A stretch of DNA of 41,140 nucleotides from Acidimicrobiaceae bacterium (GTDB lineage Bacteria; Actinomycetota; Acidimicrobiia; Acidimicrobiales; Aldehydirespiratoraceae), in NCBI GenBank assembly GCA_009842325.1, contig VYFQ01000015.1:1-41140 (forward strand), read 5' to 3'. Positions 32,369 to 39,765 of the stretch are shown one piece after another; positions within the stretch are counted from its first letter, which is position 1, and each line of letters begins with the position of its first letter. Below the pieces are notes generated by a model. That model was not told where the DNA came from, searched no databases, and worked only from the letters and a program-made list of their open reading frames with translations. Position numbers and translations under genes: made by a program.

Positions 32369-34428
32369 GCCGCAGGCTCGTACACAGCGCCCGACAGGGA
32401 GACCACTCCCCTGTTGAGCGCGGAGACCGTCTGCTGGGCCGCGACCGAAGTGCCCTGGTCCGGAGCCACCGCGGCGATCCTGCGGGCCAGATCGATCACC
32501 TGTTTGACATTGCGCACGAAGTCGCCGGCCGAGAAACCCTCGTCCTGAAGGGCCTCGAACGACTCTCCGGCCGCCCAGCGATGGGCCGCGGGCCCGAAGC
32601 CCAACTCCAAGGAGCGGATCGGTTCGAGGCCGAAGCGGCCTTCGGTGCGGTGCAGGCCGTCGAGAGCCGTGCCGATGCGCCGCAGGCGGCGGTAGGCGGT
32701 GCCGGAGGGGATCCACACCTCGGGCCGAGGACCCGGCGAGCGGTGCTCGTAGGTGAACGCTGACAGCACCGAGGCCAGCTCGGGCGGCGACAGGCCGTCG
32801 AGGAGCCCGCCCGACAATGCCTCGGCCACGGCCAGGTCTGCCTCGTGGAAGATCCGCTCCACCAGCGACCCCGAGTCGGTGAGGGTCCAGCCGTCCAGGT
32901 GGCCCCGCTCACGCAGCACCCCGGCCACTGCATCGAAACGACGGGCCAGGTCGACAGGCAACGACGCCGTTTCCGCCTGATACTGGGCGAAGGAGCGGCC
33001 CATAAGGTCACGGGCCGCTTCGGCGGACATGCGGCCCAGCAGTCCGGCCACCATGTTGTAGGTGGGCCGGAAGGCTGAGCGCAGTTCGAAGGACCGGCTC
33101 GAGGCCAGCCGAGCCACCTGCTTGAAGGTGCTGTCCGGCGACCACAGAGCCACCGCCCATCCCTCCTTGTCGATGCCGCGGCGTCCGGCCCGCCCGGTGA
33201 ACTGGGTGTACTGGGCGGCGCTGAGCGGCGCGGTGCGCTGGCCGTCGTACTTGACGGGCTTGTCGATCACCACGCTGCGGGCGGGCATGTTCACGCCCAG
33301 CGCCAGAGTCTCGGTGGCGAACACCACCTTCACCAAGCCCTCGGCGAAGCACTGCTCCACCGCCTCCTTGAAGACCGGCACCATGCCGGCGTGGTGCGAT
33401 GCGATACCCAGGCGGAGCCGGTCGGCCCAACGTCCGGTGCCAAGCGCGGCGAGATCGGCGGGGTCGAGGAGGCCGAGGCGCGCCTCGACCAGTTCGTCGA
33501 TGCGGGCGGCTTCGGCATCGTCGGTGAAGCGAGCCCCGTCACGGACGAGGCGGGCGGCGGCCTGGTCGCATCCCTTCCGGCTGAACACGAACCAGATCAC
33601 CGGCAGCAGGCCCCGCTCCTCCAGCTCCGCCAGCAGGTCGACGCGACGGGGCGGCCGCCATAGGACACGCGGACGCTGCCCTCGATGCTTCGCACCACCA
33701 GGCCCGCCACGAGGACCGCCACGCCGCGACCGACCCGAACCGCGGCGCTCCCGAGAGCGCGGCGGTGCGTCGAATCGGCCTCCCTCGGGGTTGGGCCTGC
33801 CGTCAACGAGGGTGGGCACGATCTGCACGGCGTCGGTGCGGCGACGACCGACGGCATAGAGATTGGTCAGCGGAACCGGCCGCCGCGACTCGACCACCAC
33901 CGCGGTCGGGCCGCGCACCTGCTGGAGCCAGCCGCCCAACTGCTCATGGTTGGAGACCGTGGCCGACAGGCACACCAGCACGACGCTGGGCGGCAGGTGA
34001 AGGATCACCTCCTCCCACACCGGCCCCCGGTAGGGATCCTCCAGATAGTGCACCTCGTCGAGCACGACCGCTCCGAGCCGGGCGTCCACTGCCTCGGCGT
34101 AGAGCATGTTGCGCAGCACCTCGGTGGTCATGACCACCACGTCGGCGTCGCCGACGATGACGTTATCGCCGGTGAGCAGGCCCACGCGGTGCGGTCCCAG
34201 CCGCTGCCGCAGGTCCCGGTACTTCTGGTTGGACAGGGCCTTGATGGGCGTGGTGTAGAAGGCCCTCTGTCCCGCCGCGAGGGCCCGGTCGACGGCGTGG
34301 TCGGCCACCACCGTCTTGCCTGAGCCGGTGGGCGCGCTCACCAGCACCGAGCGTCCGGCGTCAAGGTGCTCCATGGCGCGGCGCTGGAACTCGTCGAGGA
34401 CGAAGCCTGGCCCCGCCGGGGCGATCAC
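32365..34428 (-). CDS. helY: HelY/Ski2-like DEVH-box RNA helicase
   Basis: This 687-residue superfamily 2 helicase probably unwinds RNA. It has Walker A APTGSGKT (32-39), TTPIKALSNQK, the DEVH box in VVLDEVHYLEDP, SAT, the helicase C motifs FATETLALGVNMP and QFTGRAGRRGID, and a C-terminal DSHCT-like helical region. Between the two RecA lobes is an Arg/Gly-rich insertion (RSRRGGPRGGPGG). It is well shorter than the roughly 900 residues of mycobacterial HelY, mainly after the helicase core. The frame is open upstream, but that is a tatC shadow; GTG 34428 overlaps the tatC stop (GTGA). The helY-tatC-tatA/B order is the same as in mycobacteria. Confidence 0.9.
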   Translation of the reverse strand: MIAPAGPGFVLDEFQRRAMEHLDAGRSVLVSAPTGSGKTVVADHAVDRALAAGQRAFYTTPIKALSNQKYRDLRQRLGPHRVGLLTGDNVIVGDADVVVMTTEVLRNMLYAEAVDARLGAVVLDEVHYLEDPYRGPVWEEVILHLPPSVVLVCLSATVSNHEQLGGWLQQVRGPTAVVVESRRPVPLTNLYAVGRRRTDAVQIVPTLVDGRPNPEGGRFDAPPRSRERRGSGRSRRGGPRGGPGGAKHRGQRPRVLWRPPRRVDLLAELEERGLLPVIWFVFSRKGCDQAAARLVRDGARFTDDAEAARIDELVEARLGLLDPADLAALGTGRWADRLRLGIASHHAGMVPVFKEAVEQCFAEGLVKVVFATETLALGVNMPARSVVIDKPVKYDGQRTAPLSAAQYTQFTGRAGRRGIDKEGWAVALWSPDSTFKQVARLASSRSFELRSAFRPTYNMVAGLLGRMSAEAARDLMGRSFAQYQAETASLPVDLARRFDAVAGVLRERGHLDGWTLTDSGSLVERIFHEADLAVAEALSGGLLDGLSPPELASVLSAFTYEHRSPGPRPEVWIPSGTAYRRLRRIGTALDGLHRTEGRFGLEPIRSLELGFGPAAHRWAAGESFEALQDEGFSAGDFVRNVKQVIDLARRIAAVAPDQGTSVAAQQTVSALNRGVVSLSGAVYEPAA

Positions 34429-35264
34429 CGCTGAGCCGCTTCGCGCTTTCTCTGCCGGCGGCGGGCGAGCACGCCCCAGAGGATCGCGAACTCGTAGAAG
34501 GCGTACATCGGAATCGACAGCGCCATCAGCGTGAAGGGATCGCCGCTCGGTGTGATCACCGCGACCAGCACCACGATCCCGACCACGGCGTAGGAGCGGA
34601 TCTTGCGCAGGGTGCGGTTCTCGACGATGCCCATGGCCTGCATCCCGATGAGGACTATCGGGAACTGGAAGGCGATGCCGAAGGCCACCATCATCCTGAC
34701 CACGAAGCCCAGATAGCGCTGCGGGCTGAACAGCGACACCAGGTCGGGGCCGCCGATGTCCTTCAGGAAGTCGAGGGCCCGGGGCAGGCTCCAGTACGCC
34801 AGCGCGACGCCCAAGAAGAACAGCAGCACGCCTGCCGCCACGAACGGCACCGCGTAGCGCTTCTCGTGGCGGTACAAGCCGGGCGCGATGAACCGCCACG
34901 CCTGCCACAGCAGCACCGGCATGGCCAGGGCCAGCCCGGAGTAGCCGACCAGCGTTATGCGCACGCTGAAGGGCTCGAGGGGACTGGACACGTAGAGGTT
35001 GCAGCCACCGTCGGGACCGAACAGGTGGGAGTCGATCCGGTCCTCGACGGGGAAGGTCTTGCAGTACGGCTCGAGCAGGAAGTCGAGGATGAACGGGTAG
35101 AGGATCCAGCATCCGACGACGCACACCGCCACCGCGATCACCGACTTGATCAGGCGGTTGCGGAGCTCGGCCAGATGCTCCATGAGCGTCATGTGGCCGC
35201 CGTCGCCGCTATCGCCGCCGTCGGGGCGCTCCATCGGAGCCGTGTCGTCGACTGCGTCGGTCAT
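34425..35264 (-). CDS. tatC: Twin-arginine translocase subunit TatC
   Basis: This 279-residue polytopic protein is the twin-arginine signal receptor of the Tat export system. After an acidic 24-residue N-terminus come TLMEHLAELRNRL, six membrane helices, a periplasmic loop with SSPLEPFSVRI, WQAWRFIAPGLYRHEKRY and FGIAFQFPIVL with the conserved Phe-Gln-Phe-Pro. The C-terminal tail is basic (RRRQRKREAAQR). Two Cys in the first periplasmic loop (PYCK and GGCN) could form a disulfide. It starts 17 bases after tatB and overlaps helY. Confidence 0.95.
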   Translation of the reverse strand: MTDAVDDTAPMERPDGGDSGDGGHMTLMEHLAELRNRLIKSVIAVAVCVVGCWILYPFILDFLLEPYCKTFPVEDRIDSHLFGPDGGCNLYVSSPLEPFSVRITLVGYSGLALAMPVLLWQAWRFIAPGLYRHEKRYAVPFVAAGVLLFFLGVALAYWSLPRALDFLKDIGGPDLVSLFSPQRYLGFVVRMMVAFGIAFQFPIVLIGMQAMGIVENRTLRKIRSYAVVGIVVLVAVITPSGDPFTLMALSIPMYAFYEFAILWGVLARRRQRKREAAQR

Positions 35265-35281
35265 CGCGGCGGCTGGGAGTC

Positions 35282-35890
35282 CTAATCAGCCGTGCCGTCG
35301 GTCTTGGGCTCGGCCTCCGGCTCGGGCACCGGCTCGACGGCATCAGGATCGGAAGCCGGCTCGGGCACCGGCTCGACGGGATCCGACCCCACGGCATCAG
35401 GATCGGAGGCCGGCTCGGGGGCGTCCGCGGCCGTGTCGGTGTCTTCGCTGCTGGACGCGGGCGGGGCGCTCACCCTCGCCTCGGCGGTACCCCAAGAGAC
35501 GGGGCCGGCCGCGGCCGCTCCCGCCGCGGCAGTTCCCGATGCGTCGCCGCTCTTGCCCGATGCCGCTGTGTCCTTGTCCTTGTCCTTGGGGTCGGGCGGG
35601 GGGTCGATCACCTTGCGCGGATCGGCGGCCTTCAGCGTGTCCGTCATCTCCTTGAGGGGCTTCTGGGCGGTCTCACGCAGGCTCTTGTCGGCCGCCTTCA
35701 AATCGGCGGTCGCGTCGGTTAGGGGCTTGGCCGCCTCGCGCAGCTCCGCCTGGAAGCCCTGGCCGATGCGGCGGATCTCTCCCACGACCTTGCCGACCTG
35801 GCGGACGGCCGGGGGCAGCTTGGTCGGACCCAGCACGATGAGAGCGACCAGCAGTATGACCAGGATCTCTCCCCCGCCGAGGTTTCCCAC
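35282..35890 (-). CDS. tatB: Twin-arginine translocase subunit TatB-like
   Basis: This 202-residue Tat subunit has one N-terminal membrane helix (residues 8-22, GEILVILLVALIVLG) followed by GPTKLPPAVRQVGKVVGEIRR, a hinge and an amphipathic helix. The lack of the Phe-Gly pair of TatA and the length favour TatB. Residues 60-100 form a charged helix. The rest is a long disordered tail with repeated PEPASDPDAV and PVPEP units. No separate TatA is in view. GTG 35890 follows a TAGGCT box by six bases, and that box includes the stop of the gene before it. It probably acts with TatC 17 bases downstream. Confidence 0.88.
   Translation of the reverse strand: MGNLGGGEILVILLVALIVLGPTKLPPAVRQVGKVVGEIRRIGQGFQAELREAAKPLTDATADLKAADKSLRETAQKPLKEMTDTLKAADPRKVIDPPPDPKDKDKDTAASGKSGDASGTAAAGAAAAGPVSWGTAEARVSAPPASSSEDTDTAADAPEPASDPDAVGSDPVEPVPEPASDPDAVEPVPEPEAEPKTDGTAD
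35317..35420 (-). repeat. Imperfect tandem repeats in the tatB tail
   Basis: A 24-base unit (35317-35340) recurs exactly at 35356-35379, and a 17-base unit (35338-35354) recurs at 35391-35407. They encode the acidic PVPEP and EPASDPDAV units. Confidence 0.75.
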
Positions 35891-35896
35891 CCCGTC

Positions 35897-35902
35897 AGCC
35901 TA
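35897..35902 (-). promoter_or_regulatory. Candidate -10 box (TAGGCT) for tatB
   Basis: TAGGCT on the - strand is followed by six bases (GACGGG) and the GTG of tatB. Its TAG is also the stop codon of the small membrane protein gene. Confidence 0.45.
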
Positions 35903-36151
35903 GCTAGGGGGCTGTTGGGGGCTGCCATCGCGCCTCGACACGCGCAACCGGTCGGCCGCCGCCCTGGTCGCCTCGGCGTGATCGCCCAGCCGGACCGCGA
36001 AACGCGACAGCTCGTCGGAGGCCACAGCCGCCGACGACGTCTTCCTCAACGCTCCGGTCAGATCGGCCGCGGCCAGGGCCACGGCCCGCAAACCATATAT
36101 GAGCACCCCGAGGGCGATGACGGTGGCCGCGGCCGGCGCCAGCATCCACAT
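35900..36151 (-). CDS. Small single-pass membrane protein, function unknown
   Basis: This protein of about 83 residues has a hydrophobic N-terminal helix (LAPAAATVIALGVLIYGLRAVALA) followed by a cytoplasmic-looking helical segment with Ala, Arg and Asp at regular spacing (DELSRFAVRLGDHAEATRAAADRL). I do not recognise a family. The ATG at 36151 is preferred to GTG 36160 because TATCGT lies seven bases before it. It lies 9 bases upstream of tatB and could be made in the same operon, so an accessory role in export is possible but unproven. Confidence 0.6.
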   Translation of the reverse strand: MWMLAPAAATVIALGVLIYGLRAVALAAADLTGALRKTSSAAVASDELSRFAVRLGDHAEATRAAADRLRVSRRDGSPQQPPS

Positions 36152-36158
36152 GGATTGC

Positions 36159-36164
36159 ACGATA
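36159..36164 (-). promoter_or_regulatory. Candidate -10 box (TATCGT) for the small membrane protein
   Basis: TATCGT on the - strand is followed by seven bases and ATG 36151. Confidence 0.4.
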
Positions 36165-36206
36165 CCCGCGAGCCGTGAACGGCTCCCCTACGGAACGACT
36201 GGGGAT

Positions 36207-36953
36207 TCAGGCGCCGGCGTGGCCCGTGAAGCGGGCCAGGGTCTCCACCATCCGGTCGACGTGGTCGCTGTACACGCCGTCGATGCCGGCGTCGACCAGT
36301 TCGGCGATCTGGCGGGCCTGCTGTGCGTCCCATCCCAGGGCGAACCGGCCGAAGCGGTGGTAGAGCGTGGTGAGCCCGCCGTTCCAGTCCTCGCGGCGGA
36401 AGTTCACCGCGTCGATGCCGGCCTCGGCGAGATCGGCGGCATGGCGCTCGGGGCCTCGCGGGAGCCGTTCCAGGCGGGTGGAGTGGACTAGCCGAGCCTC
36501 GGGCGCGGCCGCCCGCCAGGACTGCAGCACGCTGGCGTCGTGGTGGCAGACCCACAGCCGGTCGGCCGCGCCGTGGTCCCTGGCCACCGCGATGAGGCCG
36601 GCGAAGGCGGCCGCGTCCTTCACGTCGACGCTCAGGGGGAGATCCGTGCCACAGTGCTCGTAGTACTCGCCCAGAGTGGGAATATGGCTCGGGAGCCGGG
36701 ATCGGGGCAGGCTCGCGATGGACCGGCCCAGGATCCGGCGGGTCGACAGCGTGGGCAGCCCCCCGACGGCTTCGTCATGGTTCAACACGATCTCGCCGTC
36801 GGCGGTGATCCAGATGTCGGTCTCTATGCCGGTGGCTCCCATCTGGCGAGCCAGCACGAACGCCTCAAGCGTGTTCTCCCGGGCATGGGCCCGCGCCCCG
36901 CGGTGAGCGAAGGCGATAGGCGGCGCCAGCAGAGCCGGTATGCGGGTACCCAT
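36207..36953 (-). CDS. Glycerophosphodiester phosphodiesterase
   Basis: This 248-residue GDPD-family enzyme hydrolyses glycerophosphodiesters to glycerol 3-phosphate and an alcohol. AHRGARAHARENTLEAF holds the catalytic His and Arg (H17, R18) and the conserved Glu-Asn. GIETDIWITADGEIVLNHDE holds the metal Glu and Asp (E44, D46) and the second His (H59). DLPLSVDVKD and the C-terminal AGIDGVYSDHVD strand complete the barrel. There is no signal peptide, so it should act in the cytoplasm. ATG 36953 matches the family start; a longer TTG start at 36971 is less likely. Confidence 0.92.
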   Translation of the reverse strand: MGTRIPALLAPPIAFAHRGARAHARENTLEAFVLARQMGATGIETDIWITADGEIVLNHDEAVGGLPTLSTRRILGRSIASLPRSRLPSHIPTLGEYYEHCGTDLPLSVDVKDAAAFAGLIAVARDHGAADRLWVCHHDASVLQSWRAAAPEARLVHSTRLERLPRGPERHAADLAEAGIDAVNFRREDWNGGLTTLYHRFGRFALGWDAQQARQIAELVDAGIDGVYSDHVDRMVETLARFTGHAGA

Positions 36954-36993
36954 CAGGCCAGTATCACGCAACCAGCGCGTCCCGCGGGTGCGG

Positions 36994-37776
36994 CTACACG
37001 CCGCCGATGTCGTTCGGAGGCCAGATCTTCATGAAGGCCCGGCCCACGACGTCATCTACGTCCACGGGTCCGAAGAAGCGGCTGTCGCGGCTGTCCTCGC
37101 GGCTGTCGCCCAGCACGATGACCGTGCCCTCGGGCACCTCGCAGTACGTCGAGGCGGCTTCGTTCACGCAGCCCGGGATGGGCGCCTTGGGAAGCGTCGA
37201 TTCGCCCGCTTGGAGATAGGGCTCCTCCAGCCGGGTGCCGTCGATGTGCACCGAGCCGTCCCGGATCTCGAAGGTCTCACCCTCCAGGGCAACGACCCGC
37301 TTGATCAGGTCGTCGATGCCCGGGCCCTGGCCCGGATTGTCGAACACGACCACGTCGCCCCGGTTCACGTCGTGGAGGCGGTATCCGAGCTTGTACACGA
37401 CCACCCGGTTGTCCACCATCAGGGTGGGCTCCATCGAGCCCGACGGGATTATGAACACCTCTACCAGGAAGGCTTTGAGCAGCAGGGCCAGACCCAGGGC
37501 GCAGACCAGCACGACGAGCCACTCGACGGCCACCGACAGCGCGCGCCGGCCCGGAGCCGGCGGCGGTCCGTCGGGATCCTCGACGGGCGCGGCATCGTCG
37601 GCACCGTCCACGGGCGCGGCATCGTCCACGGGCGCGGCATCGTCGGCGGGCGTTCTGGGCGGCTGCGTTCCGGGCGGCTGCGCCCCGACCGCCCAGCTGG
37701 CCGCCTTCCGCCAGGCGGACTCCGCCGGTGACGGTTCGGCGGGCTCGCCCGGTCGAGCCGTTGCCCCTCCGGTCAC
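36994..37776 (-). CDS. lepB: Signal peptidase I
   Basis: This 260-residue membrane peptidase removes signal peptides from exported proteins. An N-terminal cytoplasmic segment of about 80 residues, rich in Pro, Asp and Ala, precedes one membrane helix (84-104). The catalytic Ser is S114 in IPSGSMEPTL and the Lys is K159 in LIKRVVALEGE. The usual GDNRxxSxDSR box reads GDSREDSRDSRFFG. Two Cys (203 and 212) are placed for a periplasmic disulfide. GTG 37776 overlaps the pafC stop (GTGA), linking a secretion enzyme to a stress regulator gene. Together with tatBC it makes this an export region. Confidence 0.94.
   Translation of the reverse strand: MTGGATARPGEPAEPSPAESAWRKAASWAVGAQPPGTQPPRTPADDAAPVDDAAPVDGADDAAPVEDPDGPPPAPGRRALSVAVEWLVVLVCALGLALLLKAFLVEVFIIPSGSMEPTLMVDNRVVVYKLGYRLHDVNRGDVVVFDNPGQGPGIDDLIKRVVALEGETFEIRDGSVHIDGTRLEEPYLQAGESTLPKAPIPGCVNEAASTYCEVPEGTVIVLGDSREDSRDSRFFGPVDVDDVVGRAFMKIWPPNDIGGV
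37583..37644 (-). repeat. Three 17-bp units in the lepB 5' region
   Basis: ACGGGCGCGGCATCGTC (+ strand) occurs at 37583, 37610 and 37628. It encodes the repeated DDAAPV units of the cytoplasmic N-terminus of signal peptidase. Confidence 0.8.
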
Positions 37777-38783
37777 CGGCGATACCGCTCCAGCATCCGG
37801 GCCGCGGTAGCTGATCGCAGATCGGGGTCGATGGCCTCGTGGATGTCGATGATCTCCGCCTGGGGCCCGAGCTGAACCAGCAGCCGGGCCAGCCACGACT
37901 CGCTGGCCACCGCGAACACCGCGTCGACGCTGCCGTCGGGATGCTCCGTCCGCTCCCGCGCCGAGTAGTAGTCGGCGGCCCAGGCGGCCTCCGGCGCCAG
38001 CCGGATCGTGACCGTGCGGTCCACGCTGTCGATCGTGAGCGTCGACGACGGTCCAGGGGGCAGGTCGACCTCTGCATCCGAGTCCAGCACGACCAGCGTG
38101 CGGACCCGGTCGACGCGGAAGACCCGCTCGGCGCGGGCCCGATGGCACCAGCCGAACAGGTACCACGCGCCGTCATGGCTCAGCAGCCGAGCCGGATCGA
38201 CGACCCTGGACGTCATCGCGTCGCGCCCTTGGGAGTAGTACTCGATCTCGATCTGCCGCCGCCCGCTGATGGCCCGCCGCAAGTCGTGGAGGGTGTGGGA
38301 CGGGGCGTTGCCCAGACTCACCTCGATGTAGTCGGCGCTGTCCGCTCCCTCCGAGCCCAGCGACAGCCTCAGCTTCGCCAGCGCCCGCACCAGCGGGGCG
38401 GCCTCGTCCTCGTCGCCCGACGGTCCCCGCCCGCTCCCCTTCGTCATGTCGAGCACGCTGCGGCCTGCAGCCAGCAGCCGGGTCGCCTCCTCGGGTGAGA
38501 GCCGCATGGGCTGCGAGAACCAGTCCGCGTACTGGATTTCGACGATCCCGTCCTCGATGCGGACCTCGATCAGCGTGTCCGGAGTGAACGGGTGCACTCC
38601 CACGAAGAACAGGCGCTGCTCAAGGTCCTCCAGCAGCTGCTCCCGGGGGTAGTCGAAGCGGGCTGAGATGTCGTCGAGGTGGGCGCCGTCCTGCTCGACC
38701 ACCCAGGGCACGACACCCAGTAAACGGGCCATGCGTTCGGCCACCGACAGACTGGTCGAGTTCGCAGCCGGCGCCGGGGTCAC
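37773..38783 (-). CDS. pafC: WYL-domain transcriptional regulator PafC
   Basis: This 336-residue protein has an N-terminal helix-turn-helix region (RMARLLGVVPWVVEQDGAHLDDISARF), a WYL domain (QIEIEYYSQGR, VDPARLLSHDGAWYLFGWCH, RVFRVDRV) and a C-terminal WCX-like extension. In mycobacteria PafB and PafC act together as an activator of LexA-independent DNA damage genes, and the paired gene order here supports the same role. GTG 38783 is preceded by TAGGGT six bases upstream. The stop overlaps lepB. It lies 25 bases after pafB. Confidence 0.9.
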   Translation of the reverse strand: MTPAPAANSTSLSVAERMARLLGVVPWVVEQDGAHLDDISARFDYPREQLLEDLEQRLFFVGVHPFTPDTLIEVRIEDGIVEIQYADWFSQPMRLSPEEATRLLAAGRSVLDMTKGSGRGPSGDEDEAAPLVRALAKLRLSLGSEGADSADYIEVSLGNAPSHTLHDLRRAISGRRQIEIEYYSQGRDAMTSRVVDPARLLSHDGAWYLFGWCHRARAERVFRVDRVRTLVVLDSDAEVDLPPGPSSTLTIDSVDRTVTIRLAPEAAWAADYYSARERTEHPDGSVDAVFAVASESWLARLLVQLGPQAEIIDIHEAIDPDLRSATAARMLERYRR

Positions 38784-38789
38784 CTCACC

Positions 38790-38795
38790 ACCCTA
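38790..38795 (-). promoter_or_regulatory. Candidate -10 box (TAGGGT) for pafC
   Basis: TAGGGT on the - strand is followed by six bases (GGTGAG) and the GTG of pafC, so pafC-lepB could be transcribed apart from pafB. Confidence 0.45.
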
Positions 38796-38808
38796 GGGCG
38801 TCCGCGAA

Positions 38809-39720
38809 TCAGACCAGCGCTTCCAGCCAGGCCTTGACCTCGTCGCGCAGCCGGTCGGGGTCGACAACCTCGGCGTGCTCGAGGAACTCCACCACGAACG
38901 ACCTCAAGGCGGCAGCATCGCGCACCTGGAGGGTGAGCACGACCGAGCCGTCGGGCTGGCGCTCGCCGTCGACACCGGCCCGGTGGCAGGCCCAGCTCGC
39001 CTGGTCGGCGTCCACCAGCACCCGGACCTCGACCGCCTCGCCCGCGCCGAACTCCCAGGGCCTGAGCGTGCGGGGATCGGGCCCCTCCCCCACCGGGCGG
39101 GACGCATCGCCTAGCTCCTCGACCTCGCCGTCGATGCGATCCACCCGGAACATGCGCTCCTCGCCGTGGCCGACGTCCCATCCCACCAGGTACCAGTGGC
39201 CCCGATGGAACGACAAGCGCCACGGTTCGACGCGCCGTTCGGCCCCGCGATAGACGAACGAGACCTCCCGGCGCCCGACCGCGGCCGCCACCAACTTCCC
39301 CAGCGAGTCATGGAAGGGCAGCTCGCCCACCTCCTCGACCGACCCGGCGGCACCGGCCGATGCCGCGCCGCCCAGCCGGGCCAGGCCCGCGCCGGAGCCG
39401 CCCTCAAGCCGGACCAGGTTGGTGGCCAGGTGCAGCGCAGCGAGCTCGTCGGGGTCGAAGCGCACGTCGCGCCCCACGTAGGCCCGGGCCGGGATGCGGT
39501 AGCCCTCCACCGGCGGGTCGAGCCGGTAGAGGGTCGAGACCTCGATGGGCACGCCGATCGCCCTCAGGTCGGCCTTGTCGCGTTCGAACATCCGCCTGAA
39601 AGCGGTCTTGTCCTCCGAGTAGGCACCGGCCATGCGCTCACGCAGCTCGTTGGCGCTGAGCGGATGCGACGCGTTGAGCAGCGCCGCGGTGAGGTTCAAG
39701 AGCCGTTCGAATTTGTCCAT
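38809..39720 (-). CDS. pafB: WYL-domain transcriptional regulator PafB
   Basis: This 303-residue protein has an N-terminal winged helix (DKFERLLNLTAALLNASHPLSANEL and an FRRMFERDKADLRAIG segment), a WYL domain (VSFVYRGAERRVEPWRLSFHRGHWYLVGWDV, RMFRVDRIDG) and a C-terminal extension. It is the partner of PafC. In actinobacteria the genes lie next to the Pup ligase gene pafA, as here, but they act in the DNA damage response rather than in pupylation itself. The middle part has a Gly/Ala-rich insertion (GGSGAGLARLGGAASAGAAG). It lies 45 bases after pafA. Confidence 0.93.
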   Translation of the reverse strand: MDKFERLLNLTAALLNASHPLSANELRERMAGAYSEDKTAFRRMFERDKADLRAIGVPIEVSTLYRLDPPVEGYRIPARAYVGRDVRFDPDELAALHLATNLVRLEGGSGAGLARLGGAASAGAAGSVEEVGELPFHDSLGKLVAAAVGRREVSFVYRGAERRVEPWRLSFHRGHWYLVGWDVGHGEERMFRVDRIDGEVEELGDASRPVGEGPDPRTLRPWEFGAGEAVEVRVLVDADQASWACHRAGVDGERQPDGSVVLTLQVRDAAALRSFVVEFLEHAEVVDPDRLRDEVKAWLEALV

Positions 39721-39765
39721 CGCGTCCGACCTTGGTCAGGGAACCCGACGCTACCGGGGCCGGGG

